Of a stretch of 54,277 bases of DNA, positions 20,991 to 28,856 are shown one piece after another. Position numbers and translations under genes: made by a program. The stretch covers positions 1 to 54,277 of the forward strand of contig CAZDXQ010000022.1 in the NCBI GenBank assembly GCA_964509545.1. The letters run 5' to 3'. This DNA is from JADJWR01 sp964509545. Lineage in GTDB: Bacteria; Pseudomonadota; Gammaproteobacteria; Burkholderiales; Burkholderiaceae_F. The notes under the pieces are model-generated. The model saw nothing but the letters and a program-made list of their open reading frames with translations, ran no database searches and was not told where the DNA came from. The stretch's first letter is position 1; the number at the start of each line of letters is the position of its first letter.

Positions 20991-21042
20991 TCGCGCGCAT
21001 CCAGTTGCCGTCCGCTTCCGGCGGGCGCGTCCTGCTTCCCGC

Positions 21043-24000
21043 ATGTCTTCCGACGATCTGTTCCTCGCGCTCGACGGTCCGGGCGCGCTGTCTGCATTTC
21101 GCGCCGAGGCGCTGCTGGCCCGCATCCGGGCGATCGAGCCGGCAGCAGCGCAGCTGCACGGGCAGCACGTTCATTTCGTCCACGTCAGCGCGGCGCTGGA
21201 CACGCACGAACGGGCGCGGCTCGCCGCGTTGCTCGACTACGGCACGGCCGCGGTGCCGGTCGAAGGCGGGTCGCTGCGGCAGTGGCTGGTGGTGCCGCGA
21301 CTCGGCACGATTTCGCCGTGGGCCAGCAAGGCCACCGACATCGCGCACAACTGCGGTCTGGACAAGGTGGTGCGCATCGAGCGCGGCACCCGCTACGGCT
21401 TGCAGTTCAGGAGCGGGCTGTTCGGCCAGCGCGCCATCGACGCCGAAGCCGCGCAGCGCATCGCGCTGCTGCTGCACGATCGGATGACCGAAAGCGTGGT
21501 CGACGTCGATGCCGACTGCGCGCAGCTGTTCCGTGAACTGCCGGGCAAGCCGATGGCCCGTATCGCGGTGCAGGCGCAGGGACGCGCGGCACTGCAGCGG
21601 GCCAATGTCGAAATGGGGCTGGCACTGTCCGACGACGAGATCGGTTACCTGCTCGACGCGTACTCGGCGATGCGGCGGGACCCGACCGACGTCGAACTGA
21701 TGATGTTCGCGCAGGCGAACTCCGAGCACTGCCGCCACAAGATCTTCAACGCCCGCTGGACCATTGACGGCCAGCCACAGCCGGCCAGCCTGTTCGGCAT
21801 GATCCGCGCCACGCATGAGGCGGCGCCGCAGGCCACGGTGGTCGCCTACTCGGACAACGCCGCCGTGATCGAGGGGGCTGTGGCGCGGCGCTTCTACGCG
21901 CGCGGCGACGGCGCCTGCGAGTTTGCCGCTGCGGAAGAGTTGACCCACTTCGTCTTCAAGGTCGAAACGCACAACCACCCGACGGCGATCTCGCCGTTTG
22001 CCGGTGCCGCCACCGGCGCCGGCGGCGAGATCCGCGATGAGGGCGCCACTGGCCGTGGCGCCAAGCCGAAGGCCGGGCTGTGTGGCTTCTCGGTCTCCGC
22101 GCTGCGCTTGCCCGGCTACCGAATGCGCTGGGAAAACGACAGCGACGTCGCCGGCGGGCCGCGCAGCGAGCGTGATTACGGCTTTCCGTCGCGCATCAGC
22201 AGCGCGCTCGCAATCATGATCGACGGGCCGATCGGCGCGGCAGCGTTCAACAACGAGTTCGGCCGGCCGAACCTGGTCGGTTACTTCCGCGCGTTCGAGG
22301 CCAATGTTGCGGGGCGCCGCTACGGGTACCACAAGCCGATCATGATCGCGGGCGGCGTGGGCGCGATCCGCGATGACCAGACGCACAAGCGTGATCTTCC
22401 GCCCGGAACCTTGCTGATCCAACTCGGCGGGCCGGGCATGCGCATCGGCCTGGGCGGCGGCGCGGCCTCCAGCATGGGCGCCGGCGACAACACCGAGCAG
22501 CTCGACTTCGACTCGGTCCAGCGCGGCAATGCCGAGATGCAGCGCCGCGCGCAGGAGGTGATCGACCGCTGCTGGATGATGGGCAGCGACAACCCGATCC
22601 TGTCGATCCACGATGTCGGCGCCGGCGGCCTGTCCAATGCGATGCCGGAGCTGGCCGACAGTGCCCGCCGCGGCGCGCGCTTCGAGCTGCCGCGTGTGCC
22701 GGTGGAAGAAAGCGGCATGAGCCCGCTGGAGATCTGGTGCAACGAATCGCAGGAGCGCTATGCGCTGGCTGTGGCGCCGGGCAGGCTGGCCGAGTTCGAC
22801 GCGCTGTGCCGGCGTGAACGCGCACCCTACGCCGTGATCGGCCGCATCACGGAGGACCGGCAACTGGTCGTCGACAGCGGCACCGGGGAGCCGGCGGTCG
22901 ACATGCCGATGGAAGTGCTGCTCGGCAAGCCGCCGAAGATGCACCGCGACGCGACTCGGCTGTCGCCGGCGCTGCCGCCGATCGACACTGCGGGCTTCGA
23001 TCTGCGCGAGGTTGCCGTCGACGTGCTGCGCCATCCGACGGTGGCCAGCAAGAGCTTCCTGATCACGATCGGCGACCGCAGCGTGGGAGGCCTGAACTGC
23101 CGCGATCCGATGGTCGGGCCGTGGCAGGTTCCGGTGGCCGACTGCGCAGTGACGTTGGCCGATTTCGACGGTTATCGCGGCGAAGCCATGGCGATGGGCG
23201 AACGCACGCCGGTGGCGGTGATCGACGCGGCAGCGGCATGCCGGCTGGCGATCGGCGAGGCGCTGACCAATCTCGCGGCGGCGGACATCGACCTGTCGCG
23301 GGTGAAGCTGTCAGCCAACTGGATGGCCGCCTGCGGCCTGCCGGGCGAGGACGCGCGGCTGTACGACGCCGTGCGCGCCGCCTCCGAGTTCTGCCAGCGC
23401 CTCGGCATCAGCATTCCGGTCGGCAAGGATTCGTTGTCGATGCGCACGGTCTGGCGCGACGGCGACGAGGACAAGCAGGTGGCGGCGCCGGTGTCGCTGA
23501 TCGTCAGCGCGGCCGCCGCAGTCGGCGATGTGCGGCTGAGCCTGACGCCGCAGCTGCGCACGGACTGCGGCGACACGGAACTGATCCTGATCGACCTCGG
23601 CAACGGCAGGCAGCGGCTCGGCGCTTCGATTTTCGCTCAGGTGAGGCAGCAGATCGGCGACGAAGCTGCCGATGTCGAAGATCCGGACAGGCTCGCCGCG
23701 GCCGTGCGCAGCGTGCGCGCCCTGGCGGCACAGCGAAGGGTGCTGGCCTACCACGACCGCTCCGATGGCGGCCTGTTCGCGGCCGTGTGCGAGATGGCCT
23801 TCGCCGGGCACTGCGGCGTCACGCTGAACATCGACGTGCTGGCGATGGATCCGTTGGCCAGCGACTGGGGCGATTTCAAGATCCGCCCGGAGCAGGTCTC
23901 GGTGCGGCGCGACGAACAGACGCTGCGCGCGCTGTTCAACGAGGAACTCGGCCTGCTGATACAGGTGCGCGTCGCCGAGCGCAGCGTGGTGATGGACGCC

Positions 24001-25074
24001 CTGCGCGCGGCGGGACTCGGCGCGCTCAGCCACAGCATCGCCCGCGTGCAGTCAGGCGGCCAGGCGCGCGACACGATCGAGATCTGGCGCGATGCGAAGC
24101 CGATCTTCGCGATGCCGCGCGCCGAGCTACAGCAGGAATGGAGCAACGTGTCGTGGCGCATCGCCCGCCTGCGCGACAACCCGGAGTGCGCCGACGCCGA
24201 ATATGCCCGCGCCGCCGACCCGGAGGATCGCGGACTGTCGATGCAGCTCACCTTCGATCCGGCCGAAGACATCGCCGCGCCGATGATCGCCAGCGGCAGC
24301 CGGCCGCGCATCGCCATCCTGCGAGAACAGGGCGTGAACAGCCACTACGAGATGGCCTCGGCCTTCGACCGCGCCGGCTTCACCGCCGTCGACGTGCACA
24401 TGACCGATCTGCTCGCCGGCCGCGCCAGCCTTGCACAGTTCAAGGGCTTTGCCGCCTGCGGCGGCTTCTCCTACGGCGACGTGCTCGGCGGAGGCGGCGG
24501 CTGGGCCAAGACCATCCTGCACAACCCGCGCCTGGCCGAGGAATTCGCCGCCTTCTTCCTGCGCGGCGACAGCTTCGCCCTCGGCGTGTGCAACGGCTGC
24601 CAGATGATGAGCCAGTTGTCGATGATGATTCCCGGCGCGCAGTGCTGGCCACGGTTCACGCGCAACCGCTCGGAGCAGTTCGAAGGCCGCTTGGTGATGG
24701 CCGAGGTGCTCGACTCGCCGTCGCTGTTCTTCGCCGGCATGGCCGGCAGCCGGATGCCGATCGCCAACGCCCACGGCGAGGGCTACGCCGCCTTTGCCGA
24801 GGCTAGGCAACGAGCGCAGGCCGAGCGCGACCGGCTCGTCGCCGTGCGTTACGTCGACTCGGTCGGACAGCCGACGGAGCGCTATCCGTACAACCCCAAT
24901 GGCTCGCCGGGCGGAATCACCGGACTGACCACCCCCGATGGACGCTTCACCATCCTGATGCCGCATCCGGAGCGGGTGCGGCGCACGGTGCAGATGTCGT
25001 GGCCGCCGCCGGGGCTCGCCGAGGACTCGCCGTGGATGCGGATGTTCCGCAATGCGCGGCGCTGGCTGGGATAG
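21043..25074 (+). CDS. purL: Phosphoribosylformylglycinamidine synthase (PurL, single-chain)
   Basis: 1343 residues, the large single-chain form of proteobacteria. The order is an N-terminal PurS-like region, a first synthetase half with EHCRHKIFNARWTIDGQ and HNHPTAISPFAGAATGAGGE, a second AIR-synthase-like half, and a C-terminal class I glutaminase. The glutaminase nucleophile is Cys1183 in GVCNGCQMM, and the His/Glu pair is in LMPHPERVRR. It converts FGAR, glutamine and ATP to FGAM in step four of purine synthesis. All key motifs are intact. It is monocistronic here and ends in a bidirectional terminator shared with the convergent ppiC operon. Confidence 0.97.
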   Translation: MSSDDLFLALDGPGALSAFRAEALLARIRAIEPAAAQLHGQHVHFVHVSAALDTHERARLAALLDYGTAAVPVEGGSLRQWLVVPRLGTISPWASKATDIAHNCGLDKVVRIERGTRYGLQFRSGLFGQRAIDAEAAQRIALLLHDRMTESVVDVDADCAQLFRELPGKPMARIAVQAQGRAALQRANVEMGLALSDDEIGYLLDAYSAMRRDPTDVELMMFAQANSEHCRHKIFNARWTIDGQPQPASLFGMIRATHEAAPQATVVAYSDNAAVIEGAVARRFYARGDGACEFAAAEELTHFVFKVETHNHPTAISPFAGAATGAGGEIRDEGATGRGAKPKAGLCGFSVSALRLPGYRMRWENDSDVAGGPRSERDYGFPSRISSALAIMIDGPIGAAAFNNEFGRPNLVGYFRAFEANVAGRRYGYHKPIMIAGGVGAIRDDQTHKRDLPPGTLLIQLGGPGMRIGLGGGAASSMGAGDNTEQLDFDSVQRGNAEMQRRAQEVIDRCWMMGSDNPILSIHDVGAGGLSNAMPELADSARRGARFELPRVPVEESGMSPLEIWCNESQERYALAVAPGRLAEFDALCRRERAPYAVIGRITEDRQLVVDSGTGEPAVDMPMEVLLGKPPKMHRDATRLSPALPPIDTAGFDLREVAVDVLRHPTVASKSFLITIGDRSVGGLNCRDPMVGPWQVPVADCAVTLADFDGYRGEAMAMGERTPVAVIDAAAACRLAIGEALTNLAAADIDLSRVKLSANWMAACGLPGEDARLYDAVRAASEFCQRLGISIPVGKDSLSMRTVWRDGDEDKQVAAPVSLIVSAAAAVGDVRLSLTPQLRTDCGDTELILIDLGNGRQRLGASIFAQVRQQIGDEAADVEDPDRLAAAVRSVRALAAQRRVLAYHDRSDGGLFAAVCEMAFAGHCGVTLNIDVLAMDPLASDWGDFKIRPEQVSVRRDEQTLRALFNEELGLLIQVRVAERSVVMDALRAAGLGALSHSIARVQSGGQARDTIEIWRDAKPIFAMPRAELQQEWSNVSWRIARLRDNPECADAEYARAADPEDRGLSMQLTFDPAEDIAAPMIASGSRPRIAILREQGVNSHYEMASAFDRAGFTAVDVHMTDLLAGRASLAQFKGFAACGGFSYGDVLGGGGGWAKTILHNPRLAEEFAAFFLRGDSFALGVCNGCQMMSQLSMMIPGAQCWPRFTRNRSEQFEGRLVMAEVLDSPSLFFAGMAGSRMPIANAHGEGYAAFAEARQRAQAERDRLVAVRYVDSVGQPTERYPYNPNGSPGGITGLTTPDGRFTILMPHPERVRRTVQMSWPPPGLAEDSPWMRMFRNARRWLG

Positions 25075-25091
25075 CGCCGGCGCAAAAGACA

Positions 25092-25111
25092 AAGGGCGCC
25101 GCGGCGCCCTT
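25092..25111. terminator. Bidirectional terminator between purL and the ppiC operon
   Basis: A perfect 9-bp stem AAGGGCGCC/GGCGCCCTT (25092-25100, 25103-25111) with a two-base GC turn lies midway between the convergent stop codons. CTT follows on the plus strand and TGTCTTTTG on the minus strand, so it can serve both transcripts. Confidence 0.75.
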
Positions 25112-25131
25112 CTTGGCGGCCGCTGGCCTGT

Positions 25132-25899
25132 CTACTGGATCTTGGCCTTCTTGCGCAGTTCCTCGGCGAAAGCGCCGACGCGCTGCTGCTGCAAGGCCTC
25201 GCGGATCTGCGGCGCTACCTGCTCGAGCGGCGGGAACTGCGCCTCGCGAACATCGTCGACACGGATCACGTGCCAGCCGAACTGCGACTGCACTGGCGCG
25301 TCGGTCGTCTTGCCTTTTTCCAGCTTGACCATCGCGTCACCGAAAGGCTTGACGTAGGCCCCGGGGCCGGCCCAGTCGAGTTCGCCGCCTTTCTGCGCCG
25401 AGCCCGGATCCTTCGATTTCTTGGCTAGGTCCTCGAATTTGCCGCCTTTCCTGAGCTGCTCGATCACGTCCTTGGCCTCGGCCTCCGACTCGAGCAGGAT
25501 GTGGCGCGCCTTGTATTCCTTGTCGCCCGACGCCTTGGTCTGCTCCTCGTAGGCGGCCTTGACCTGGGCATCGGTGACCGGGTTGCGGGCCAGTTCGTCG
25601 CGCATCAGCGCCTGGATCAGCGCGTTCTGCCGCTGCACGTCGAGCTGGAATTTCACGTCGGGTTTCTCGGCCAGGCCGCGCCGCTGCACTTCCTGCATCA
25701 GGATCTCGCGCTGGATCAGCTGGTCCTTGATCTGCGAGCGCAACTGCGGCGTGTCCTGCTGACCCTGCTTTTTCAGCTGCTCGATCCACGCGTCTTCGCG
25801 CGCCTTCGGAATCGGCTTGCTGTTGACCACGGCCACGTTCTGCGCCAACGCCGCGGTGCTCGCCGCCAGAGCGGCCGAAAAGGCGATAACTCGCAACAT
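25132..25899 (-). CDS. Periplasmic parvulin-type peptidyl-prolyl isomerase (PpiC/PrsA-like)
   Basis: 255 residues from the ATG at 25899. The frame opens 15 codons earlier, but those codons overlap the end of bolA and lack export features. A signal peptide (about 1-20, ASTAALAQ) is followed by a SurA-like helical region and one parvulin domain (about 128-225) with YKARHILLESEAEAK, DPGSAQKGGELDWAGPG and SQFGWHVIRV. It assists folding of exported proteins. It is the last gene of the selO-msrB-yciB-bolA-ppiC run, the yciB-bolA-ppiC order being common in betaproteobacteria. Confidence 0.92.
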   Translation of the reverse strand: MLRVIAFSAALAASTAALAQNVAVVNSKPIPKAREDAWIEQLKKQGQQDTPQLRSQIKDQLIQREILMQEVQRRGLAEKPDVKFQLDVQRQNALIQALMRDELARNPVTDAQVKAAYEEQTKASGDKEYKARHILLESEAEAKDVIEQLRKGGKFEDLAKKSKDPGSAQKGGELDWAGPGAYVKPFGDAMVKLEKGKTTDAPVQSQFGWHVIRVDDVREAQFPPLEQVAPQIREALQQQRVGAFAEELRKKAKIQ

Positions 25900-25903
25900 A
25901 AAT

Positions 25904-26203
25904 CTACTTTCCTGAAAGGGGAGGGGGAGCGACGCCGGCCTCATCGGGCGTCTGCAGGACCATCGCCAGGGCGTGGATTTCGCGCTGCATCAGCTGGCCC
26001 AGCGCATCATACACAAGGCGATGTCGGGCCAGCCGCGACAAGCCCTCGAACCGATGGCTGACCATGTGCAGGCGATAGTGACCGCCACCGCCTTTCGCGC
26101 CTTCGTGTCCGGCGTGCTTGTCGCTTTCGTCCTCGAGCGCAAGCCGCTGCGGCTGCAGTGCCTGCAGGCGTGCGCGCATCCGTTCGATGGTGCCCTCAGG
26201 CAT
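25904..26203 (-). CDS. bolA: BolA family protein
   Basis: 99 residues with the BolA core: the invariant histidine region HYRLHMVSHRFEGLSRLARHR and the following VYDALGQLM REIHALAM helix. BolA proteins bind [2Fe-2S] clusters together with monothiol glutaredoxins and influence iron and stress responses and cell shape. A Gly/His-rich insert (HAGHEGAKGGGG) precedes the core. The start overlaps the end of yciB by eight bases, so the two are translationally linked. Confidence 0.93.
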   Translation of the reverse strand: MPEGTIERMRARLQALQPQRLALEDESDKHAGHEGAKGGGGHYRLHMVSHRFEGLSRLARHRLVYDALGQLMQREIHALAMVLQTPDEAGVAPPPLSGK

Positions 26204-26822
26204 CGGGCGCTTCCTTGACGTGGCGCGACAGCCACAGGCCGAGCCCGACGATGAACAGCACGGTCAGCCCCATCAGGCCGAACAGCTTGAAGTTGACCCA
26301 GGTGTCGGTCGAAAAGCGGTAAGCGACGAACAGGTTGGCGGCCGCCAGAAATCCGAAGAAGCCGCTCCAGACCCAGAGCAGGCGGTCCCAGACCGGCTCG
26401 GGCAGTTCGATCTGCTGGCCGAGCACGCTGCGCACGAAATTGCGTCGCCAGATGAGGTGTCCGGCGGCCAGTGCGCCGGCAAACAGCAGGTACAGGATCG
26501 ACGGTTTCCACTTGATGAAGGTCTCGTCGTTCAGCCAGATGGTCGCGCCGCCGAAGACGACGATCACCCCCACCGACACCCACAGCATCGGCTCGACGCG
26601 TTTGCGTCGCGCCAGCAGCCAGCCGACCTGCGCGACCGAGGCGACGATCGCCACCGCGGTGGCAAGCAGGATCGGCGCCTGGGCTTCCGAGACCTTGCCC
26701 GAGGCGATCAGCGCGCCGAGCCAGGCGGCCGCGATCTGGCCGGCCTCGTGCGGGTAGGAAGTGCCGAGCTTGTAGGCAAGGAAAAAGAGGATGACCGGAA
26801 AAAGGTCGAACAGAACCTTCAT
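26196..26822 (-). CDS. yciB: Inner-membrane protein YciB (septation protein A / IspZ family)
   Basis: 208 residues with five or six membrane segments. The N-terminus MKVLFDLFPVILFFLAYKL and the motif FVAYRFSTDTWVNFKLFG are family signatures. YciB affects cell-envelope synthesis, septation and cell length in enterobacteria and Shigella. The charged stretch between the second and third segments (around ARRKRVEP) is cytoplasmic. It overlaps msrB upstream by four bases and bolA downstream by eight, which shows a tight operon. Confidence 0.93.
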   Translation of the reverse strand: MKVLFDLFPVILFFLAYKLGTSYPHEAGQIAAAWLGALIASGKVSEAQAPILLATAVAIVASVAQVGWLLARRKRVEPMLWVSVGVIVVFGGATIWLNDETFIKWKPSILYLLFAGALAAGHLIWRRNFVRSVLGQQIELPEPVWDRLLWVWSGFFGFLAAANLFVAYRFSTDTWVNFKLFGLMGLTVLFIVGLGLWLSRHVKEAPDA

Positions 26823-27229
26823 CGACCGGCTCCGGCCTCGATCGGCGCGAAGGCCAGCGACGCCGAGTTGATGCTATCGCGCCGCCCGGCGGGCGGTGGG
26901 CCGTCGTCGAAGACGTGCCCGAGGTGCGCATCGCAGACGTTGCACAGGATTTCGGTACGCACCATGCCGCAGCTGTGATCCGGCTCCTCGCGCACGTGCG
27001 CCGGGTCGATCGGCTCGAAGCAGCTCGGCAAGCCGCAGCCGGAAACGAATTTGCTGTCGGAGGCGAACGGCAGCGTGCCGCAGCACACGCAGCGGTAGAT
27101 GCCCGTGGCCTCGTGGTTGCAGTAGCGGCCGGAAAAAGGCGGCTCGGTTGCCTTGCCCCGCGTCACCGCGTAGGCAGCGCTCGGCGGACGCTCGCGCCAT
27201 TCGGCATCGCTCTTGCTGATCTTCTTCAT
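26819..27229 (-). CDS. MsrB-family methionine sulfoxide reductase-like protein with altered active site
   Basis: 136 residues from the ATG at 27229. The fold of MsrB is complete: the two zinc CxxC pairs (Cys47/Cys50 and Cys96/Cys99), SGCG, MVRTE, DAHLGHVFDDGPPP and the terminal NSASLAF. The active site is not. The nucleophile Cys of the RYC(I/V)NS motif is Ser119 (RRDSINS), the Trp of GCGWPS is Leu67, and the His of SHGM is Cys87. Ser119 is AGC and Leu67 is TTG, each one base from the expected TGC and TGG. A normal MsrB reduces methionine-R-sulfoxide through the missing cysteine, so this copy is probably inactive as such or has another role. It lies five bases after selO. Confidence 0.85.
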   Translation of the reverse strand: MKKISKSDAEWRERPPSAAYAVTRGKATEPPFSGRYCNHEATGIYRCVCCGTLPFASDSKFVSGCGLPSCFEPIDPAHVREEPDHSCGMVRTEILCNVCDAHLGHVFDDGPPPAGRRDSINSASLAFAPIEAGAGR

Positions 27230-27234
27230 CGATG

Positions 27235-28770
27235 TCAGGAGGAGCACGACAGGCTCAGGCCGCTCGCCCAATCCGGCGGCGCCTTGGCGTAGTCGTCGAA
27301 TTCGGGCTGGTCGTCATAGGGCCGCGACAGCACGCGCAGCAGACGTTCGACCTCGGAAAAATCCGCCGGTTCACCACCGTCGCCGCGGGCCATGCGGATC
27401 GCGACCTCGGCGAGGTGGTTGCGCAGCACGTACTTGGGGTTGACACGGTTCATCCTCGCCGCGCGCTCGGCATCGACGCTGTCTTCCCGCCGCAACCGTC
27501 GCCCGTAGTCCTCGGCCCAGGCGTCGAAGGCCGCACGGTCGGCAAACAGATCGCGCACCGAAGCGCCGCCGACGGCAGGCGTTCCGCTGCTTGGCAGTGC
27601 GGCGAGCCCGCGCCAGAACAGCGTCCAGTCGACGCGGCCGGCGTGCAGCAGGTCGATCAGGCGCTCGACCAACGCCTCGTCGTCCGGCTCGACGGTGGCC
27701 AGGCCGAGCTTGGCGTGCATCACTTCGTCGAGCGCCTGTGCATAGTCGTCCTTGAATGAATCGAGTGCCGCCTTGGTGGCCTCGACGTCCCCGGTCAGCG
27801 GCAGCAGTGCCTGGCCCAGGCAGTACAGGTTCCAGTGCGCGATCAGCGGCTGACGGTTGTAGGCATAGCGGCCTTCGTCGTCGGAGTGGTTGCAGATGTG
27901 GCCGGCGTCGAAGCCGTCGATGAAGCCGAAGGGGCCGTAGTCGATGGTCAGGCCGAGGATCGACATGTTGTCCGAATTCATCACGCCGTGGCAGAAACCC
28001 ACCCCCTGCCAGCACGCGATCAGCCGCGCACTTCGCCGCGCGACCTCGCGCAGTAACGCAAGATACGGCGCAGCACCAGTGCCGGCTTGCCTGCAGGCCG
28101 GGTAGAAGCTGTCGATCACGTAGTCGGCCAGCACTTTGAGCGCCGCGTGCTCGCCGCGGTAAAAGAAGAACTCGAACGACCCGAAACGGACGAAGCTCGG
28201 CGCCATGCGCGTGACGACAGCGGCGGTTTCGACGGTCTCGCGCAACACCGGCAGGTCCGACCCCATGACCGCCAGCGCCCGCGTGGTCGGAATGCCGAGG
28301 GCGTGCATCGCCTCTGAGCAGAGGAACTCGCGGATCGACGAGCGCAGCACGGCGCGGCCATCGCCCATGCGCGAGTACGGCGTGCGGCCGGAACCCTTCA
28401 GCTGCAGCTCCCAGAGCTCGCCGTCGCGTCCGCGCACCCCGCCGAGCAGCAGCGCGCGGCCGTCGCCCAACTGCGGCACGTAGACGCCGAACTGGTGGCC
28501 CGAATAAACGGCGGCAAGCGGATCGCTGCCGGCGGCGACCGCCGAGCCGGCGAGCGCGGCGACGGCGGCGGCAAGGCGCAGCGCCGCGGGATCGAGGCCG
28601 ATCAGTTCGGCCGCCGCCGGCGACGCGGCGACGAAGTACGGGTCGGGCAGCGGCGTCGGCGGCAGCCGCGTGTAGAAGTGGGAAGGCAGGCGGCCGAAGG
28701 CATTGTCCCAGGCCAGGTCGGACAACGGCGAGGACGACAGGATCGGTGCCGGGCGTTCGGGGGCGTTCAA
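27235..28770 (-). CDS. selO: Protein adenylyltransferase SelO (YdiU family)
   Basis: 511 residues from TTG at 28770, which has GGAG seven bases upstream. The frame also allows a GTG at 28830, but that start has no ribosome-binding site and adds 20 unconserved residues. SelO motifs are intact: YSGHQFGVYVPQLGDGRALLLG, split around the glycine-rich loop; ELQLKGSGRTPYSR; RSSIREFLCSEAMHALGIP; and the metal/catalytic segment NSDNMSILGLTIDYGPFGF. SelO is a pseudokinase-fold enzyme that transfers AMP to Ser/Thr/Tyr of redox proteins. It starts a five-gene operon with an msrB-like gene and bolA, a redox context. Bacterial forms like this one lack the C-terminal selenocysteine of animal SelO; this one ends LSLSCSS. 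Confidence 0.92.
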   Translation of the reverse strand: MNAPERPAPILSSSPLSDLAWDNAFGRLPSHFYTRLPPTPLPDPYFVAASPAAAELIGLDPAALRLAAAVAALAGSAVAAGSDPLAAVYSGHQFGVYVPQLGDGRALLLGGVRGRDGELWELQLKGSGRTPYSRMGDGRAVLRSSIREFLCSEAMHALGIPTTRALAVMGSDLPVLRETVETAAVVTRMAPSFVRFGSFEFFFYRGEHAALKVLADYVIDSFYPACRQAGTGAAPYLALLREVARRSARLIACWQGVGFCHGVMNSDNMSILGLTIDYGPFGFIDGFDAGHICNHSDDEGRYAYNRQPLIAHWNLYCLGQALLPLTGDVEATKAALDSFKDDYAQALDEVMHAKLGLATVEPDDEALVERLIDLLHAGRVDWTLFWRGLAALPSSGTPAVGGASVRDLFADRAAFDAWAEDYGRRLRREDSVDAERAARMNRVNPKYVLRNHLAEVAIRMARGDGGEPADFSEVERLLRVLSRPYDDQPEFDDYAKAPPDWASGLSLSCSS

Positions 28771-28856
28771 TAAGCGGCTCCGCAACGAATCGGGGATTCT
28801 AGCGACCGCTTGTAAACTGACCCGGCACACCGGCGGGCGGTTGGGGGGAGAAGGCC

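Noticed and set aside
20728..23034. 768-codon frame on the minus strand across HDOD and purL
   Set aside because: Shadow of two well-supported plus-strand genes; no motif.
28771..28856. Promoter pair in the selO/ligase gap
   Set aside because: TAAACT at 28813-28818 is the only -10 candidate and has no -35; too weak to report as a feature.
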